A stretch of DNA of 26,228 nt from a virus: positions 1-26,228 of IMG/VR virus record IMGVR_UViG_3300028394_000280; one strand, written 5' to 3'. The position numbers and the translations under genes were made by a program. Below, one piece after another: positions 1 through 8,079 of the stretch. The notes beneath the pieces were generated by a model. That model saw only the letters and a list, made by a program, of their open reading frames with translations. It was not told where the DNA came from and searched no databases. How positions within the stretch are numbered: position 1 is the first letter of the stretch; every line of letters starts with the position of its first letter.

Positions 1-1106
1 GTAAATCCACAAAGGTAATTATTGTATCCACACCTCATGGTATGAATCACTTCTACCGTATGTGGCATGACGCTGAGAAGGGCAAAAATGAATATGTCCC
101 TACAGATGTTCATTGGTCAGAAGTGCCTGGTAGGGACGCCAAATGGAAGGCATCCACGATTGCCAACACCAGTGAACAACAGTTCAAAGTTGAGTTTGAA
201 TGCGAATTCTTAGGATCTGTTGATACTCTGATCAATCCCACAAAATTAAGAACCTTAATTTATGAAGATCCATCAAAGAGAAGTAAAGGACTTGATGTTT
301 ATGAAGATCCAAAAGAAGAACATAATTATCTAATTACTGTTGATGTGGCAAGAGGAGTTGGAAGTGACTATTCGGCATTTATAGTCTTCGATATTACCAA
401 TTTTCCTTATAAAACAGTGGCAAAATATAAAAATAATGAAATAAAACCAATGATGTTTCCAAGTATCATTTATGAGGTAGCGAAAGCATATGATGATGCA
501 TGGTTATTGGTAGAAGTAAATGATATTGGAGATCAGGTAGCAAATATTCTTCACTTCGATCTTGAATATGATAATGTTTTGATGTGTGCAATGAGAGGAC
601 GTGCAGGGCAGATTGTTGGATCAGGATTTAGTGGAAAAAAATCACAACTTGGTGTTCGCATGACATCCGCAGTTAAAAAATTGGGATGTTCAAATTTAAG
701 AACATTAATTGAGGATGATAAACTTACAATTAATGATTATGACATGATCTCCGAACTTACAACTTTCATTCAAAAAGGTAGATCGTTTGAGGCAGAAGAG
801 GGTTGTAATGATGATCTTGCAATGTGTCTTGTTATATTCTCATGGTTAGTGGCACAAGACTATTTTAAGGAGATGACTAACAATGATGTTCGCAAAAGAA
901 TTTATGAGGAACACAAAAATCAAATTGAACAAGATATGGCACCTTTTGGATTTATTTTGGATGGACTGGATGATACTGATGCTTTCATAGAACCAGAAAC
1001 TGGGGATAGATGGATGTTTGCAACAGCACAAAATGAAAATCAACCACTAGAAGTCTGGAATGTTGATGAGTATGGTGATCGTTCTCATATGTGGGACTAT
1101 CGCTAA
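1..1106 (+). CDS. gp17: Terminase large subunit gp17, C-terminal part (5' end outside window)
   Basis: This is the DNA-packaging motor protein that cuts the concatemer and pumps DNA into the prohead through the portal. The reading frame is open from base 3, so the gene starts before the window and the N-terminal Walker motifs are missing. The visible start, VSTPHGMNHFYRMW, fits the coupling motif at the end of the ATPase domain. The RNase H-like nuclease domain follows, with three acidic positions: Asp in LITVDVARGVGSD, Glu in LLVEVNDIGDQ, and Asp in EEGCNDDLAM. The gene order 17-18-19-20 is that of T4. The identification is firm; only the N-terminus is unseen. Confidence 0.95.
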   Translation, partial: KSTKVIIVSTPHGMNHFYRMWHDAEKGKNEYVPTDVHWSEVPGRDAKWKASTIANTSEQQFKVEFECEFLGSVDTLINPTKLRTLIYEDPSKRSKGLDVYEDPKEEHNYLITVDVARGVGSDYSAFIVFDITNFPYKTVAKYKNNEIKPMMFPSIIYEVAKAYDDAWLLVEVNDIGDQVANILHFDLEYDNVLMCAMRGRAGQIVGSGFSGKKSQLGVRMTSAVKKLGCSNLRTLIEDDKLTINDYDMISELTTFIQKGRSFEAEEGCNDDLAMCLVIFSWLVAQDYFKEMTNNDVRKRIYEEHKNQIEQDMAPFGFILDGLDDTDAFIEPETGDRWMFATAQNENQPLEVWNVDEYGDRSHMWDYR

Positions 1107-1118
1107 AGAGGCGAAAAT

Positions 1119-1126
1119 TATAAATA
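1119..1126 (+). promoter_or_regulatory. T4-type late promoter TATAAATA before gp18
   Basis: There is an exact TATAAATA 36 bases before the gp18 ATG. This is the octamer recognised by the gp55 late sigma factor in T4-like phages, and gp55 is encoded in this window. The spacing gives a leader of about 30 bases. Confidence 0.8.
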
Positions 1127-1162
1127 CTTTTAGAATAATTCTGGACCTGACGGGGAATACAA

Positions 1163-3340
1163 ATGGCGCTAAATTTAGCATCTCCTGGAATTGTAGTAAG
1201 AGAAGTTGATTTAACAGTTGGTAGAGTCGCACCAACTTCTAATAAAATTGGTGCAATTGTTGCTCCCTTCGCAAAGGGGCCTGTAGGTTCACCAATTTTA
1301 GTAGAGAATGAGCAAGATCTTCTAAACAATTTCGGTGAACCATATGCAGTTGATAAGCACTATGAGCATTGGTTAACTGCATCATCTTATCTTGCTTATG
1401 GTGGATCATTGAGAGTCATAAGATCTGATGATTCAGATTTGAAGAATGGATTTGTTGGTACTGCATCCAGTGTTAAAGTTAAAAGTTTAGATCATTACCT
1501 CGAATTGGGATTTAGTGAAAATCCAATTAGTGGTGTGACTGTTGTGGCAAGAAATCCAGGATCTTGGTCGAATGGTATTCGTGTTGGATTAATTGATGCA
1601 AAGGCTGATCAAATTCTTGGAGTCAGTACAACAAATATTATTGTTGGGCACGGAGTTACTCAATCAGTAGTAGGAAAAGTTAAGGCAGGTGCTGGTGGAA
1701 CATCGGTTCTTGACGGTGTACTTAAGGGTATTGTTACTGAAATTGGTGCCGGAAAACTTTCAGTAAAGGTTTTGAGTCATGTTTCTGCTGCAGGAACTGA
1801 AACAGTCGTTGATTATCAACCTGCAGGAATTTATTCATTTTCCGCCACAACACAATTAGGAATTACAACTGCTAATGGCACATCAGTAGTTACACCTACT
1901 CCAACTTCACAAATAGATTGGTTTGATCAACAAAATCTCACCATTACTACCGCACCTGTTGGATCTGCAACCACTGAGATAACAATTCCTTGGAATACCG
2001 TTGCTGATCGCCCATTTACTTCAGATTATGCAAATACGAGAGGAGCAAGATTTGATGAATTCCATATTGTAGTTATTGATGCATCCGGATCAATTACTGG
2101 AAATGCAGGAACAATTCTTGAAAAGCACTTGAATATTTCCAAAGCATCTGATGCTCAATATTCTGTTGGAAGTCCAGCATATTGGAGAAAGTATCTGGAA
2201 AATAATTCCACATTCATTTTTGGTGGTTCTGCTCCTGCAGGAATTACTTCAACTGGATTTAGTTCTGGATTTGTTCCACAAACAGATTTTGCCTGGGATC
2301 AGGAAGCAGATAGTGCAATTTTTGGTGCAATTGGTCCTAAGAATTTTGTTCTTAGTGGAGGTAAAAATTACGATGGTTCTACTACAATCTCGGCAAATGG
2401 GGCATTGACTTCAACCATATCAGATATTTCTTCTGGATATGATTTATTTGAAAATACTGATAATTATAAAGTTGATTTTCTTTTAATGGGATCAGCAAAT
2501 TATACAATGGAAAATGCTCAGGCACTTGCAGAAAAATTAATTTCTGTTGCGGAACTGAGAAAAGATGCGCTTGCATTCATTTCACCATATAGGGGATCTG
2601 CTCTTACGGATACTTCAGATCAAACTGCAGTAACAGTCAGATCTGCATCTGATATTACTGATAAAGTACTTCAATTCTATTCACCAATTACATCTTCAAC
2701 TTATGCAGTTTTTGATAGTGGTTACAAGTACATGTACGATAGATTCTCCGATACTTTCAGATATATTCCTCTGAATGGTGATATTGCAGGAACTTGTGCT
2801 CGTAATGATATTAATAATTTCCCATGGTATTCTCCAGCAGGAACTTCAAGAGGTGCTATCTTAAATGCAGTAAAACTTGCATATAATCCTTCCAAGTCTC
2901 AGAGAGATCGTCTTTATTCAAATAGAATTAATCCTATCATCTTCTCACCTGGTGCAGGAATTGTTCTCTTTGGAGATAAGACTGGATATGGTAAGGCATC
3001 AGCATTCGATAGAATCAACGTTCGCAGACTCTTTGTTTACTTAGAAACTGCAATCGCCGCAGCTGCTAAGGATCAACTATTTGAATTCAACGATGAGATC
3101 ACAAGAACAAATTTTGTAAATATTGTTGAACCTTTCTTACGTGATGTTCAGGCAAAGAGAGGAATCTATGATTATGTAGTTGTTTGTGATGAAACAAACA
3201 ACACAGCGGCCGTCATCGACTCAAATGAATTCGTCGCTGATATCTACATTAAACCAGCAAGATCAATTAACTTCATTGGTCTTACTTTTGTTGCCACCAG
3301 AACTGGTGTTTCGTTTGATGAAGTAATCGGTCAATTCTAA
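1163..3340 (+). CDS. gp18: Tail sheath protein gp18
   Basis: This is the contractile tail sheath subunit; rings of it surround the gp19 tube and shorten during DNA injection. It is 725 residues, somewhat longer than T4 gp18 (about 660). The N-terminus (LASPGIVVREVDLTVGRVAPTSNKIG) is typical of sheath proteins. So is the C-terminal part, with GYGKASAFDRINVRRLF around residues 610-630 and a final beta-rich stretch ending in FVATRTGVSFDEVIGQF. The region from about 150 to 400 is glycine, serine and threonine rich and probably forms the variable surface domains. It lies between gp17 and gp19 as in T4 and has its own late promoter. The ATG at 1163 is the first in frame. Confidence 0.95.
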   Translation: MALNLASPGIVVREVDLTVGRVAPTSNKIGAIVAPFAKGPVGSPILVENEQDLLNNFGEPYAVDKHYEHWLTASSYLAYGGSLRVIRSDDSDLKNGFVGTASSVKVKSLDHYLELGFSENPISGVTVVARNPGSWSNGIRVGLIDAKADQILGVSTTNIIVGHGVTQSVVGKVKAGAGGTSVLDGVLKGIVTEIGAGKLSVKVLSHVSAAGTETVVDYQPAGIYSFSATTQLGITTANGTSVVTPTPTSQIDWFDQQNLTITTAPVGSATTEITIPWNTVADRPFTSDYANTRGARFDEFHIVVIDASGSITGNAGTILEKHLNISKASDAQYSVGSPAYWRKYLENNSTFIFGGSAPAGITSTGFSSGFVPQTDFAWDQEADSAIFGAIGPKNFVLSGGKNYDGSTTISANGALTSTISDISSGYDLFENTDNYKVDFLLMGSANYTMENAQALAEKLISVAELRKDALAFISPYRGSALTDTSDQTAVTVRSASDITDKVLQFYSPITSSTYAVFDSGYKYMYDRFSDTFRYIPLNGDIAGTCARNDINNFPWYSPAGTSRGAILNAVKLAYNPSKSQRDRLYSNRINPIIFSPGAGIVLFGDKTGYGKASAFDRINVRRLFVYLETAIAAAAKDQLFEFNDEITRTNFVNIVEPFLRDVQAKRGIYDYVVVCDETNNTAAVIDSNEFVADIYIKPARSINFIGLTFVATRTGVSFDEVIGQF

Positions 3341-3346
3341 TTAACA

Positions 3347-3355
3347 AGAGGTAAA
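3347..3355 (+). promoter_or_regulatory. Ribosome binding site AGAGGTAAA of gp19
   Basis: AGAGGT lies 8 bases before the gp19 ATG and fixes that start. The same nine bases precede gp23, while most other genes in the window have weak or no recognisable Shine-Dalgarno sequence. Confidence 0.65.
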
Positions 3356-3360
3356 CAATC

Positions 3361-3954
3361 ATGGCAACTAGATCTCAACTAAATCCACCTCCTTTAAGGA
3401 AGATTACCGACTTCAAGAGTAAACTCTCTGGTGGTGGCGCTCGTGCAAATCTTTTCGAAGTAGTATTATCTTTTCCAAGTTCTGCACCAACCGATAGTAA
3501 TGTTCTTGATAAGTCAAGATTCTTAATAAAAGCAGCTGCTCTTCCAGCATCAACAATTGGACCAGTTAATGTTCCATTTAGAGGAAGAATTCTCAAGATT
3601 GCTGGAGACAGAACTTTCGAATCTTGGACTGTTACTATTATCAACGATACAGATTTTTCAATTCGCTCTGCTCTTGAAACTTGGATCAATTCAATTAATA
3701 AAGTTTCTGATGCCACTGGTGCTACCGATCCAGCACTATATCAAGCAGATGCTTTTGTCTATCAACTTGATCGTGATGGTTCTACACTGAGAGCATATCA
3801 CATGTACGATATTTTCCCAACAAATATTGCCCAAATTGCTCTTTCAACCGAAACCGTTGATGCAATTGAAGAGTTCACTTGTGAATTCCAAGTTCAATGG
3901 TGGGAAGCAGTTAAGGGTACTGGAACAAATGCTGGTGGTGGCAATATCAACTAA
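3361..3954 (+). CDS. gp19: Tail tube protein gp19
   Basis: This is the subunit of the inner tail tube through which DNA passes. It is 197 residues, longer than T4 gp19 (163). The order is as expected for the family: an N-terminal arm, a central strand region (LPASTIGPVNVPFRGRILKI, then FESWTVTIINDTDFSIRSALETWINSIN) and a C-terminal strand pair ending TVDAIEEFTCEFQVQWWEAV. It follows gp18 after 20 bases and precedes the portal gene. A good AGAGGT ribosome site sits 8 bases upstream. The last residues (GTGTNAGGGNIN) are a low-complexity tail. Confidence 0.93.
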   Translation: MATRSQLNPPPLRKITDFKSKLSGGGARANLFEVVLSFPSSAPTDSNVLDKSRFLIKAAALPASTIGPVNVPFRGRILKIAGDRTFESWTVTIINDTDFSIRSALETWINSINKVSDATGATDPALYQADAFVYQLDRDGSTLRAYHMYDIFPTNIAQIALSTETVDAIEEFTCEFQVQWWEAVKGTGTNAGGGNIN

Positions 3955-3957
3955 ATA
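3950..3957 (+). promoter_or_regulatory. Possible variant late promoter ACTAAATA before gp20
   Basis: The octamer differs from TATAAATA at the first two bases, overlaps the gp19 stop codon and lies 24 bases before the gp20 ATG, the same spacing as the exact late promoters. No other signal is seen in the 27-base gap, and read-through from upstream could equally serve gp20. Confidence 0.35.
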
Positions 3958-3981
3958 GAACATACGGTCTAAACTTATAAG

Positions 3982-5700
3982 ATGGCAAAACTTTTTGGAT
4001 TTTCGATTGATGATTCTAATGATAAGTTAAAATCTAAATCTATTGTCTCCCCCGTTCCACCTAACAATGACGACGGGGTAGACAATTTTATTGCAAGTGG
4101 ATTTTATGGGCAGTATCTGGACATTGAGGGTGTCTATAGAACTGAATTTGATTTAATTAAAAGATATCGTGAAATGGCACTTCATCCAGAATGTGATGGT
4201 GCTATTGAAGATGTTGTAAATGAAGCAATTGTAAGTGATCTTTATGATTCTCCAGTTGAAATTGAACTTTCAAATTTAAATGCAAGTGATAAATTAAAGG
4301 AAAAAATTAGAGAAGAATTCAAATATATTAAAGAATTATTGGATTTTGATAAAAAATCCCATGAAATTTTTAGGAATTGGTATGTTGATGGAAAATTATA
4401 TTATCTAAAGGTTATTGATATTAAAAAACCTCAAGAGGGTATTCAGGATCTTAGATATATTGATCCCATGAAAATGAAATTTGTTCGCCAAGAAAAGAAG
4501 GCGAATAAGAATGGCATGATGAATATGAATGCCATTCAGGAAACTGACAAGGTATTTTATCCGGAAATAGAAGAATATTTTCTATATTCACCTGTACCAT
4601 CATACCCATCTCCAGGAATGATATCTGGTGGTGGTGCCACAAAACAAATTAAGATTGCAAAGGATTCTATCACATATGTTACTTCTGGATTGATAGATAG
4701 AAACAAAGGTACTATTCTTTCATATCTACACAAGGCAATTAAGGCACTCAATCAACTTCGAATGATTGAAGATTCTCTTGTTATCTATAGACTGTCTCGT
4801 GCTCCAGAACGTAGAATTTTCTATATTGATGTTGGCAATCTCCCAAAGGTAAAGGCAGAACAATATCTCAAAGAGGTTATGTCTCGCTACAGAAATAAAC
4901 TTGTTTATGATGCAGGAACTGGTGAAGTTCGTGATGATCGCAAGTTTATGTCTATGATGGAAGATTTCTGGTTACCACGTAGAGAAGGTGGACGTGGAAC
5001 AGAAATCACAACTCTTCCTGGTGGGCAGAATCTTGGAGAACTTAGTGATATTGAGTATTTTCAGAAAAAACTTTACAGATCACTTAATGTTCCAGAATCC
5101 AGAATTGCTGGTGGTGGAGATGGATTTAATCTTGGACGTTCATCAGAAATTCTGAGAGATGAATTGAAATTTGCAAAATTTGTAGGTCGTTTGAGAAAGC
5201 GTTTTGCAAATATGTTTAATGATATGCTCAAAACACAACTAGTTTTGAAGAATATTGTTAGTCCAAAAGATTGGGATTTGATGACAGATCATATTCAATA
5301 TGATTTCTTGTATGATAATCAGTTTGCAGAATTAAAAGAATCAGAACTACTGAATGAGAGACTTGGTACTCTTGCAACGATTGAACCTTATATTGGAAAA
5401 TATTTCTCCAAAGAATATGTTCGTAGAAAAGTTCTTCGTCAGACTGATAGTGAGATCATTGAAATTGATCAACAAATTAAGACCGAAATCAAGAAGGGAA
5501 TTATTCCAGATCCAAATTCAATAGATCCAATTACTGGAGAACCTTTGCCACCAGCAGAAGGAGATCCTGGAATGGGAATAGATTCTGGCATGGGAATTCA
5601 AAATCCACTAGGAGAAATTCCCGAAGATCCAAATCTTGATCAGCAAGGACAACAGACAAATGCTCAGATGCAAAAAGATACTAAAAAAGCAGAGATATAA
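3982..5700 (+). CDS. gp20: Portal protein gp20
   Basis: This is the dodecameric portal vertex protein: it nucleates prohead assembly, is the channel for DNA packaging and joins head to tail. It is 572 residues (T4 gp20 is 524). Recognisable family segments are REMALHPECDGAIEDVVNEA near residues 65-85, FRNWYVDGKLYYLKVID near 131-147, and RIFYIDVGNLPKVKAEQYL near 278-296, followed by the region with LPGGQNLGELSDIEYFQKKL. The last 60 residues form an unusual tail rich in Gly, Pro, Met and Gln, which looks disordered. It sits between gp19 and the prohead core genes as in T4. Confidence 0.95.
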   Translation: MAKLFGFSIDDSNDKLKSKSIVSPVPPNNDDGVDNFIASGFYGQYLDIEGVYRTEFDLIKRYREMALHPECDGAIEDVVNEAIVSDLYDSPVEIELSNLNASDKLKEKIREEFKYIKELLDFDKKSHEIFRNWYVDGKLYYLKVIDIKKPQEGIQDLRYIDPMKMKFVRQEKKANKNGMMNMNAIQETDKVFYPEIEEYFLYSPVPSYPSPGMISGGGATKQIKIAKDSITYVTSGLIDRNKGTILSYLHKAIKALNQLRMIEDSLVIYRLSRAPERRIFYIDVGNLPKVKAEQYLKEVMSRYRNKLVYDAGTGEVRDDRKFMSMMEDFWLPRREGGRGTEITTLPGGQNLGELSDIEYFQKKLYRSLNVPESRIAGGGDGFNLGRSSEILRDELKFAKFVGRLRKRFANMFNDMLKTQLVLKNIVSPKDWDLMTDHIQYDFLYDNQFAELKESELLNERLGTLATIEPYIGKYFSKEYVRRKVLRQTDSEIIEIDQQIKTEIKKGIIPDPNSIDPITGEPLPPAEGDPGMGIDSGMGIQNPLGEIPEDPNLDQQGQQTNAQMQKDTKKAEI

Positions 5701-5703
5701 ATA
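5696..5703 (+). promoter_or_regulatory. T4-type late promoter TATAAATA before the gp67-like gene
   Basis: An exact TATAAATA overlaps the gp20 stop codon and lies 28 bases before the next ATG. It should drive the gp67-like, small unknown and gp21 genes, which are almost contiguous. Confidence 0.75.
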
Positions 5704-5731
5704 ATTATTATAATAATACATTAAAATTTTT

Positions 5732-5896
5732 ATGGAAGAACTTATCGATTTGATTGCCACAGATTCTTCTGCTTCAGAAGTTACCGATAAAATCAAAGAT
5801 CTACTGTTTGCTAAGGCAGCGGAAAGAGTTGATGGTGCTAGACCACATGTTGCTTCTGCAATGTTTGGTGAGGAAGATGTTGAGGATCAAGAATAA
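5732..5896 (+). CDS. gp67: Prohead core protein, gp67-like (54 aa)
   Basis: This is a small acidic protein of 54 residues, starting MEELIDLIATDSS and ending FGEEDVEDQE. Like T4 gp67 (80 residues) it starts with a ME-LI--I pattern, continues with an amphipathic helix containing AKAAERVDGARPH, and ends in a run of acidic residues after a GEE. In T4 this gene also lies between 20 and 21, and its product is part of the prohead scaffolding core. The acidic tail here is much shorter. The stop overlaps the next start codon by one base (TAATG), suggesting translational coupling. The call rests on position and pattern, since the protein is very short. Confidence 0.7.
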   Translation: MEELIDLIATDSSASEVTDKIKDLLFAKAAERVDGARPHVASAMFGEEDVEDQE

Positions 5897-6162
5897 TGCA
5901 AATCACAAAGGTCATCACAACTGAAGTAAATACTGCAACTACTGCTGGTACTGCAACCAGTATTGGTGAGGCAACTTGTGTTCGTATATTCAACAACCAA
6001 ACCGGAATTGTTACAGTTGGATTAAATACTTCGGTTGGTGCTGCGACCACAAATTTCTTTACAATGCCCGGTTCATCTGTGGAATTCCTACAGAAACTTA
6101 GTACCGATGTTATTTGGACATCAGTGGCAATTAAAGCAAATAAAGTAGCGTTCACAAACTAA
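5896..6162 (+). CDS. Small unknown protein of the head assembly cluster (88 aa)
   Basis: I do not recognise this protein. It is 88 residues, rich in Thr, Ala, Val and Gly, with alternating hydrophobic residues that suggest a beta-sandwich: ATCVRIFNNQTGIVTVGL in the first half, then FFTMPGSSVEFLQKLS, then a final VIWTSVAIKANKVAFTN. There is no signal peptide or membrane segment. It takes the place of T4 gene 68 but does not resemble that scaffold protein. Its start overlaps the gp67-like stop by one base and gp21 starts two bases after its end, so it is co-expressed with the head core genes. A small virion or decoration protein is possible but unproven. Confidence 0.75.
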   Translation: MQITKVITTEVNTATTAGTATSIGEATCVRIFNNQTGIVTVGLNTSVGAATTNFFTMPGSSVEFLQKLSTDVIWTSVAIKANKVAFTN

Positions 6163-6163
6163 A

Positions 6164-6814
6164 ATGAAACTCATCACCGAAGAAGTACAACAAGTCAAAT
6201 TCATCACCGAAGGCAAAGGTGCTCAAAAGAAAATGTTTATTGAAGGAGTTTTCCTTCAAGGTGATATCTGCAATCGTAACGGCAGAATGTATCCAATGCA
6301 AACTCTTGCAAAAGAGGTAATGAGATACAATGAGTCCTTTATTAATAGGGGTCGTGCTCTTGGAGAACTTGGACACCCAGATGGTCCTACCGTCAATCTT
6401 GATCGAGTTTCTCATAAAATTATTTCTCTTGAACAAAAGGGAAGCAATTTTATTGGTAAGGCACAACTTCTAGAGACTCCAATGGGTAAGATTGCTAAGG
6501 CACTTATTGGTGAAGGTGTTTGTCTTGGAGTTTCTTCTCGTGGTGTAGGTTCACTTAGATTAACTAATGAAGGTCATAAAATTGTTGGTGAAGATTTTAT
6601 GCTAGCAACCGCTGCCGATATTGTTGCAGATCCTTCTGCTCCTGATGCATTTGTTCAGGGAATTATGGAAGGAAAGGAATGGGTTTGGGAAGGTGGAGTT
6701 CTTCGTGAAAAAGTTGCCGAGAAAACTAAGCGTAGAATTAATACTCTTATTGATGAAAAAATACTTCAGGAACATAAAATTGAATTATTTCAAGATTTCT
6801 TAGCAAATCTTTAA
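6164..6814 (+). CDS. gp21: Prohead core protease gp21
   Basis: This serine protease digests the scaffold and trims the capsid protein during head maturation. It is 216 residues (T4 gp21 is 212). The catalytic region has His71 in LGELGHPDGP and the serine motif LGVSSRG at 121-127. The N-terminus carries two ITE tripeptides (residues 4-6 and 13-15), which match the (I/L)xE rule for gp21 cleavage and could be self-processing sites. No ribosome site is evident upstream, and the start is placed by the close spacing to the previous gene. The gene lies just before the scaffold gene, as in T4. Confidence 0.93.
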   Translation: MKLITEEVQQVKFITEGKGAQKKMFIEGVFLQGDICNRNGRMYPMQTLAKEVMRYNESFINRGRALGELGHPDGPTVNLDRVSHKIISLEQKGSNFIGKAQLLETPMGKIAKALIGEGVCLGVSSRGVGSLRLTNEGHKIVGEDFMLATAADIVADPSAPDAFVQGIMEGKEWVWEGGVLREKVAEKTKRRINTLIDEKILQEHKIELFQDFLANL

Positions 6815-6816
6815 TT

Positions 6817-6824
6817 TATAAATA
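6817..6824 (+). promoter_or_regulatory. T4-type late promoter TATAAATA before gp22
   Basis: An exact TATAAATA starts two bases after the gp21 stop codon and lies 26 bases before the gp22 ATG. It probably serves gp22 and the major capsid gene gp23, which has no exact octamer of its own. Confidence 0.8.
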
Positions 6825-6850
6825 AATATAGATTATACACAAGATCTAAA

Positions 6851-8026
6851 ATGTCCGTTGGTAGCAATTTACAAGAAATGGAAAACGTAGTAACCAAAGG
6901 AGCCGCACCTGCTGAACCAATGCCAAAGTTGTCCACTGGAATTGCTCCTGGACAAACCGGTGCATGGGAAGATTTGGGTGGACCTACTCCAGAAGATTAT
7001 ACAAATCAACCTGATGGTACAGCAAAACTCAAAGACCCTTCAGCAACTCTTCAACAAGTCAAGAATGTTGTTAATGCTAAGGCTGCAGCAGCAGATCCTA
7101 TGAGAAGCACGATGACAAAAGAAGATGCCGAGTATGACGAAGATGAGGCACTTTTAGAAACCGCAGAAGAAGAAGGTGGCAAAAAGGGCAAAGAAGAAGA
7201 TAAGAAGAAGAAGGGTGGTACTAATAATCCTTCTACATCCGGAAAAGATGATGAGAATAATGGGGATGAGGACGAAGATGAAATGAAGGAAGAGTATGAC
7301 ATCGAAGAAGATGTCAATGCTCTTCTTGCTGGCGAAGAACTCTCCGAAGAATTCCAAGAGAAAGCACGTACCATCTTCGAAACTGCAATCAGATCTAAGG
7401 TTGCAGAAATCAAAGAAGAACTTCAAGAAACCTATGGGAATGCTCTCATAGAAGAAATTGAAATTATTAAGCAAGGACTTGTAGAAAGAGTCGATGCATA
7501 CCTTGAGTATGTTGCCGACGAGTGGGTTGCTGAAAATGCACTCGCTATTGAAGCAGGTCTTAAAACTGAAATGACTGAATCATTCCTTCTGGGAATGAGA
7601 GGTCTTTTTGAAGATCATTATGTATCAATCCCTGAAGAGAAATATGATGTAATCGAGAGTATGGTAGATAAACTTGATGAAATGGAACAAAAACTCAACG
7701 AGCAAATCGAAAGAAATATTGCTCTTAATAACAGATTAGCAGAGTCAGTTGCTGATGTAATCTTTGCCGATGTCGCTGAGGGTCTTGCACTTTCTCAGAA
7801 GGACAAACTCGCTTCTCTTGCTGAAAATGTTGAGTTTGATAGTGAAGCAAACTATCGTGAGAAACTGGTAACTTTGAGGGAATCATACTTCCCAATTAAT
7901 AGCACTAGTACTCAAAAAGAAGTCACTGAGAATCTATCTGAAGAAGTAGATTATTCAAATGCATCCCAAGTAAGTGGTGCTATGGAAAGATACTTGTCAG
8001 TTCTCAGCAGAACATCTAATAAGTGA
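6851..8026 (+). CDS. gp22: Prohead scaffolding core protein gp22
   Basis: This is the main scaffold of the prohead, degraded by gp21 before DNA packaging. It is 391 residues (T4 gp22 is 269). Residues about 95-155 are an extreme run of Glu, Asp, Lys and Gly (KKGKEEDKKKKGG, DEDEDEMKEEYDIEED), followed by helical, coiled-coil-like sequence (SKVAEIKEELQE, DKLDEMEQKLNEQIERN). Several (L/I)xE tripeptides, such as LQE at 7-9 and LSE in the middle, are candidate gp21 cuts. It lies between the protease and the major capsid gene as in T4. The long charged insertion explains most of the extra length. Confidence 0.9.
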   Translation: MSVGSNLQEMENVVTKGAAPAEPMPKLSTGIAPGQTGAWEDLGGPTPEDYTNQPDGTAKLKDPSATLQQVKNVVNAKAAAADPMRSTMTKEDAEYDEDEALLETAEEEGGKKGKEEDKKKKGGTNNPSTSGKDDENNGDEDEDEMKEEYDIEEDVNALLAGEELSEEFQEKARTIFETAIRSKVAEIKEELQETYGNALIEEIEIIKQGLVERVDAYLEYVADEWVAENALAIEAGLKTEMTESFLLGMRGLFEDHYVSIPEEKYDVIESMVDKLDEMEQKLNEQIERNIALNNRLAESVADVIFADVAEGLALSQKDKLASLAENVEFDSEANYREKLVTLRESYFPINSTSTQKEVTENLSEEVDYSNASQVSGAMERYLSVLSRTSNK

Positions 8027-8066
8027 TTTTTAAATCATAAGCAAATCAAACTAACACATTTTAACT

Positions 8067-8075
8067 AGAGGTAAA
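8067..8075 (+). promoter_or_regulatory. Ribosome binding site AGAGGTAAA of gp23
   Basis: AGAGGT lies 7 bases before the ATG at 8080 and favours that start over the second ATG at 8086. It is identical to the site before gp19. Confidence 0.65.
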
Positions 8076-8079
8076 ACAA

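Noticed and set aside
985-1329. 114-codon minus-strand frame across the gp17-gp18 gap
   Set aside because: It runs antisense through two well-supported genes and a late promoter, with no recognisable protein pattern.
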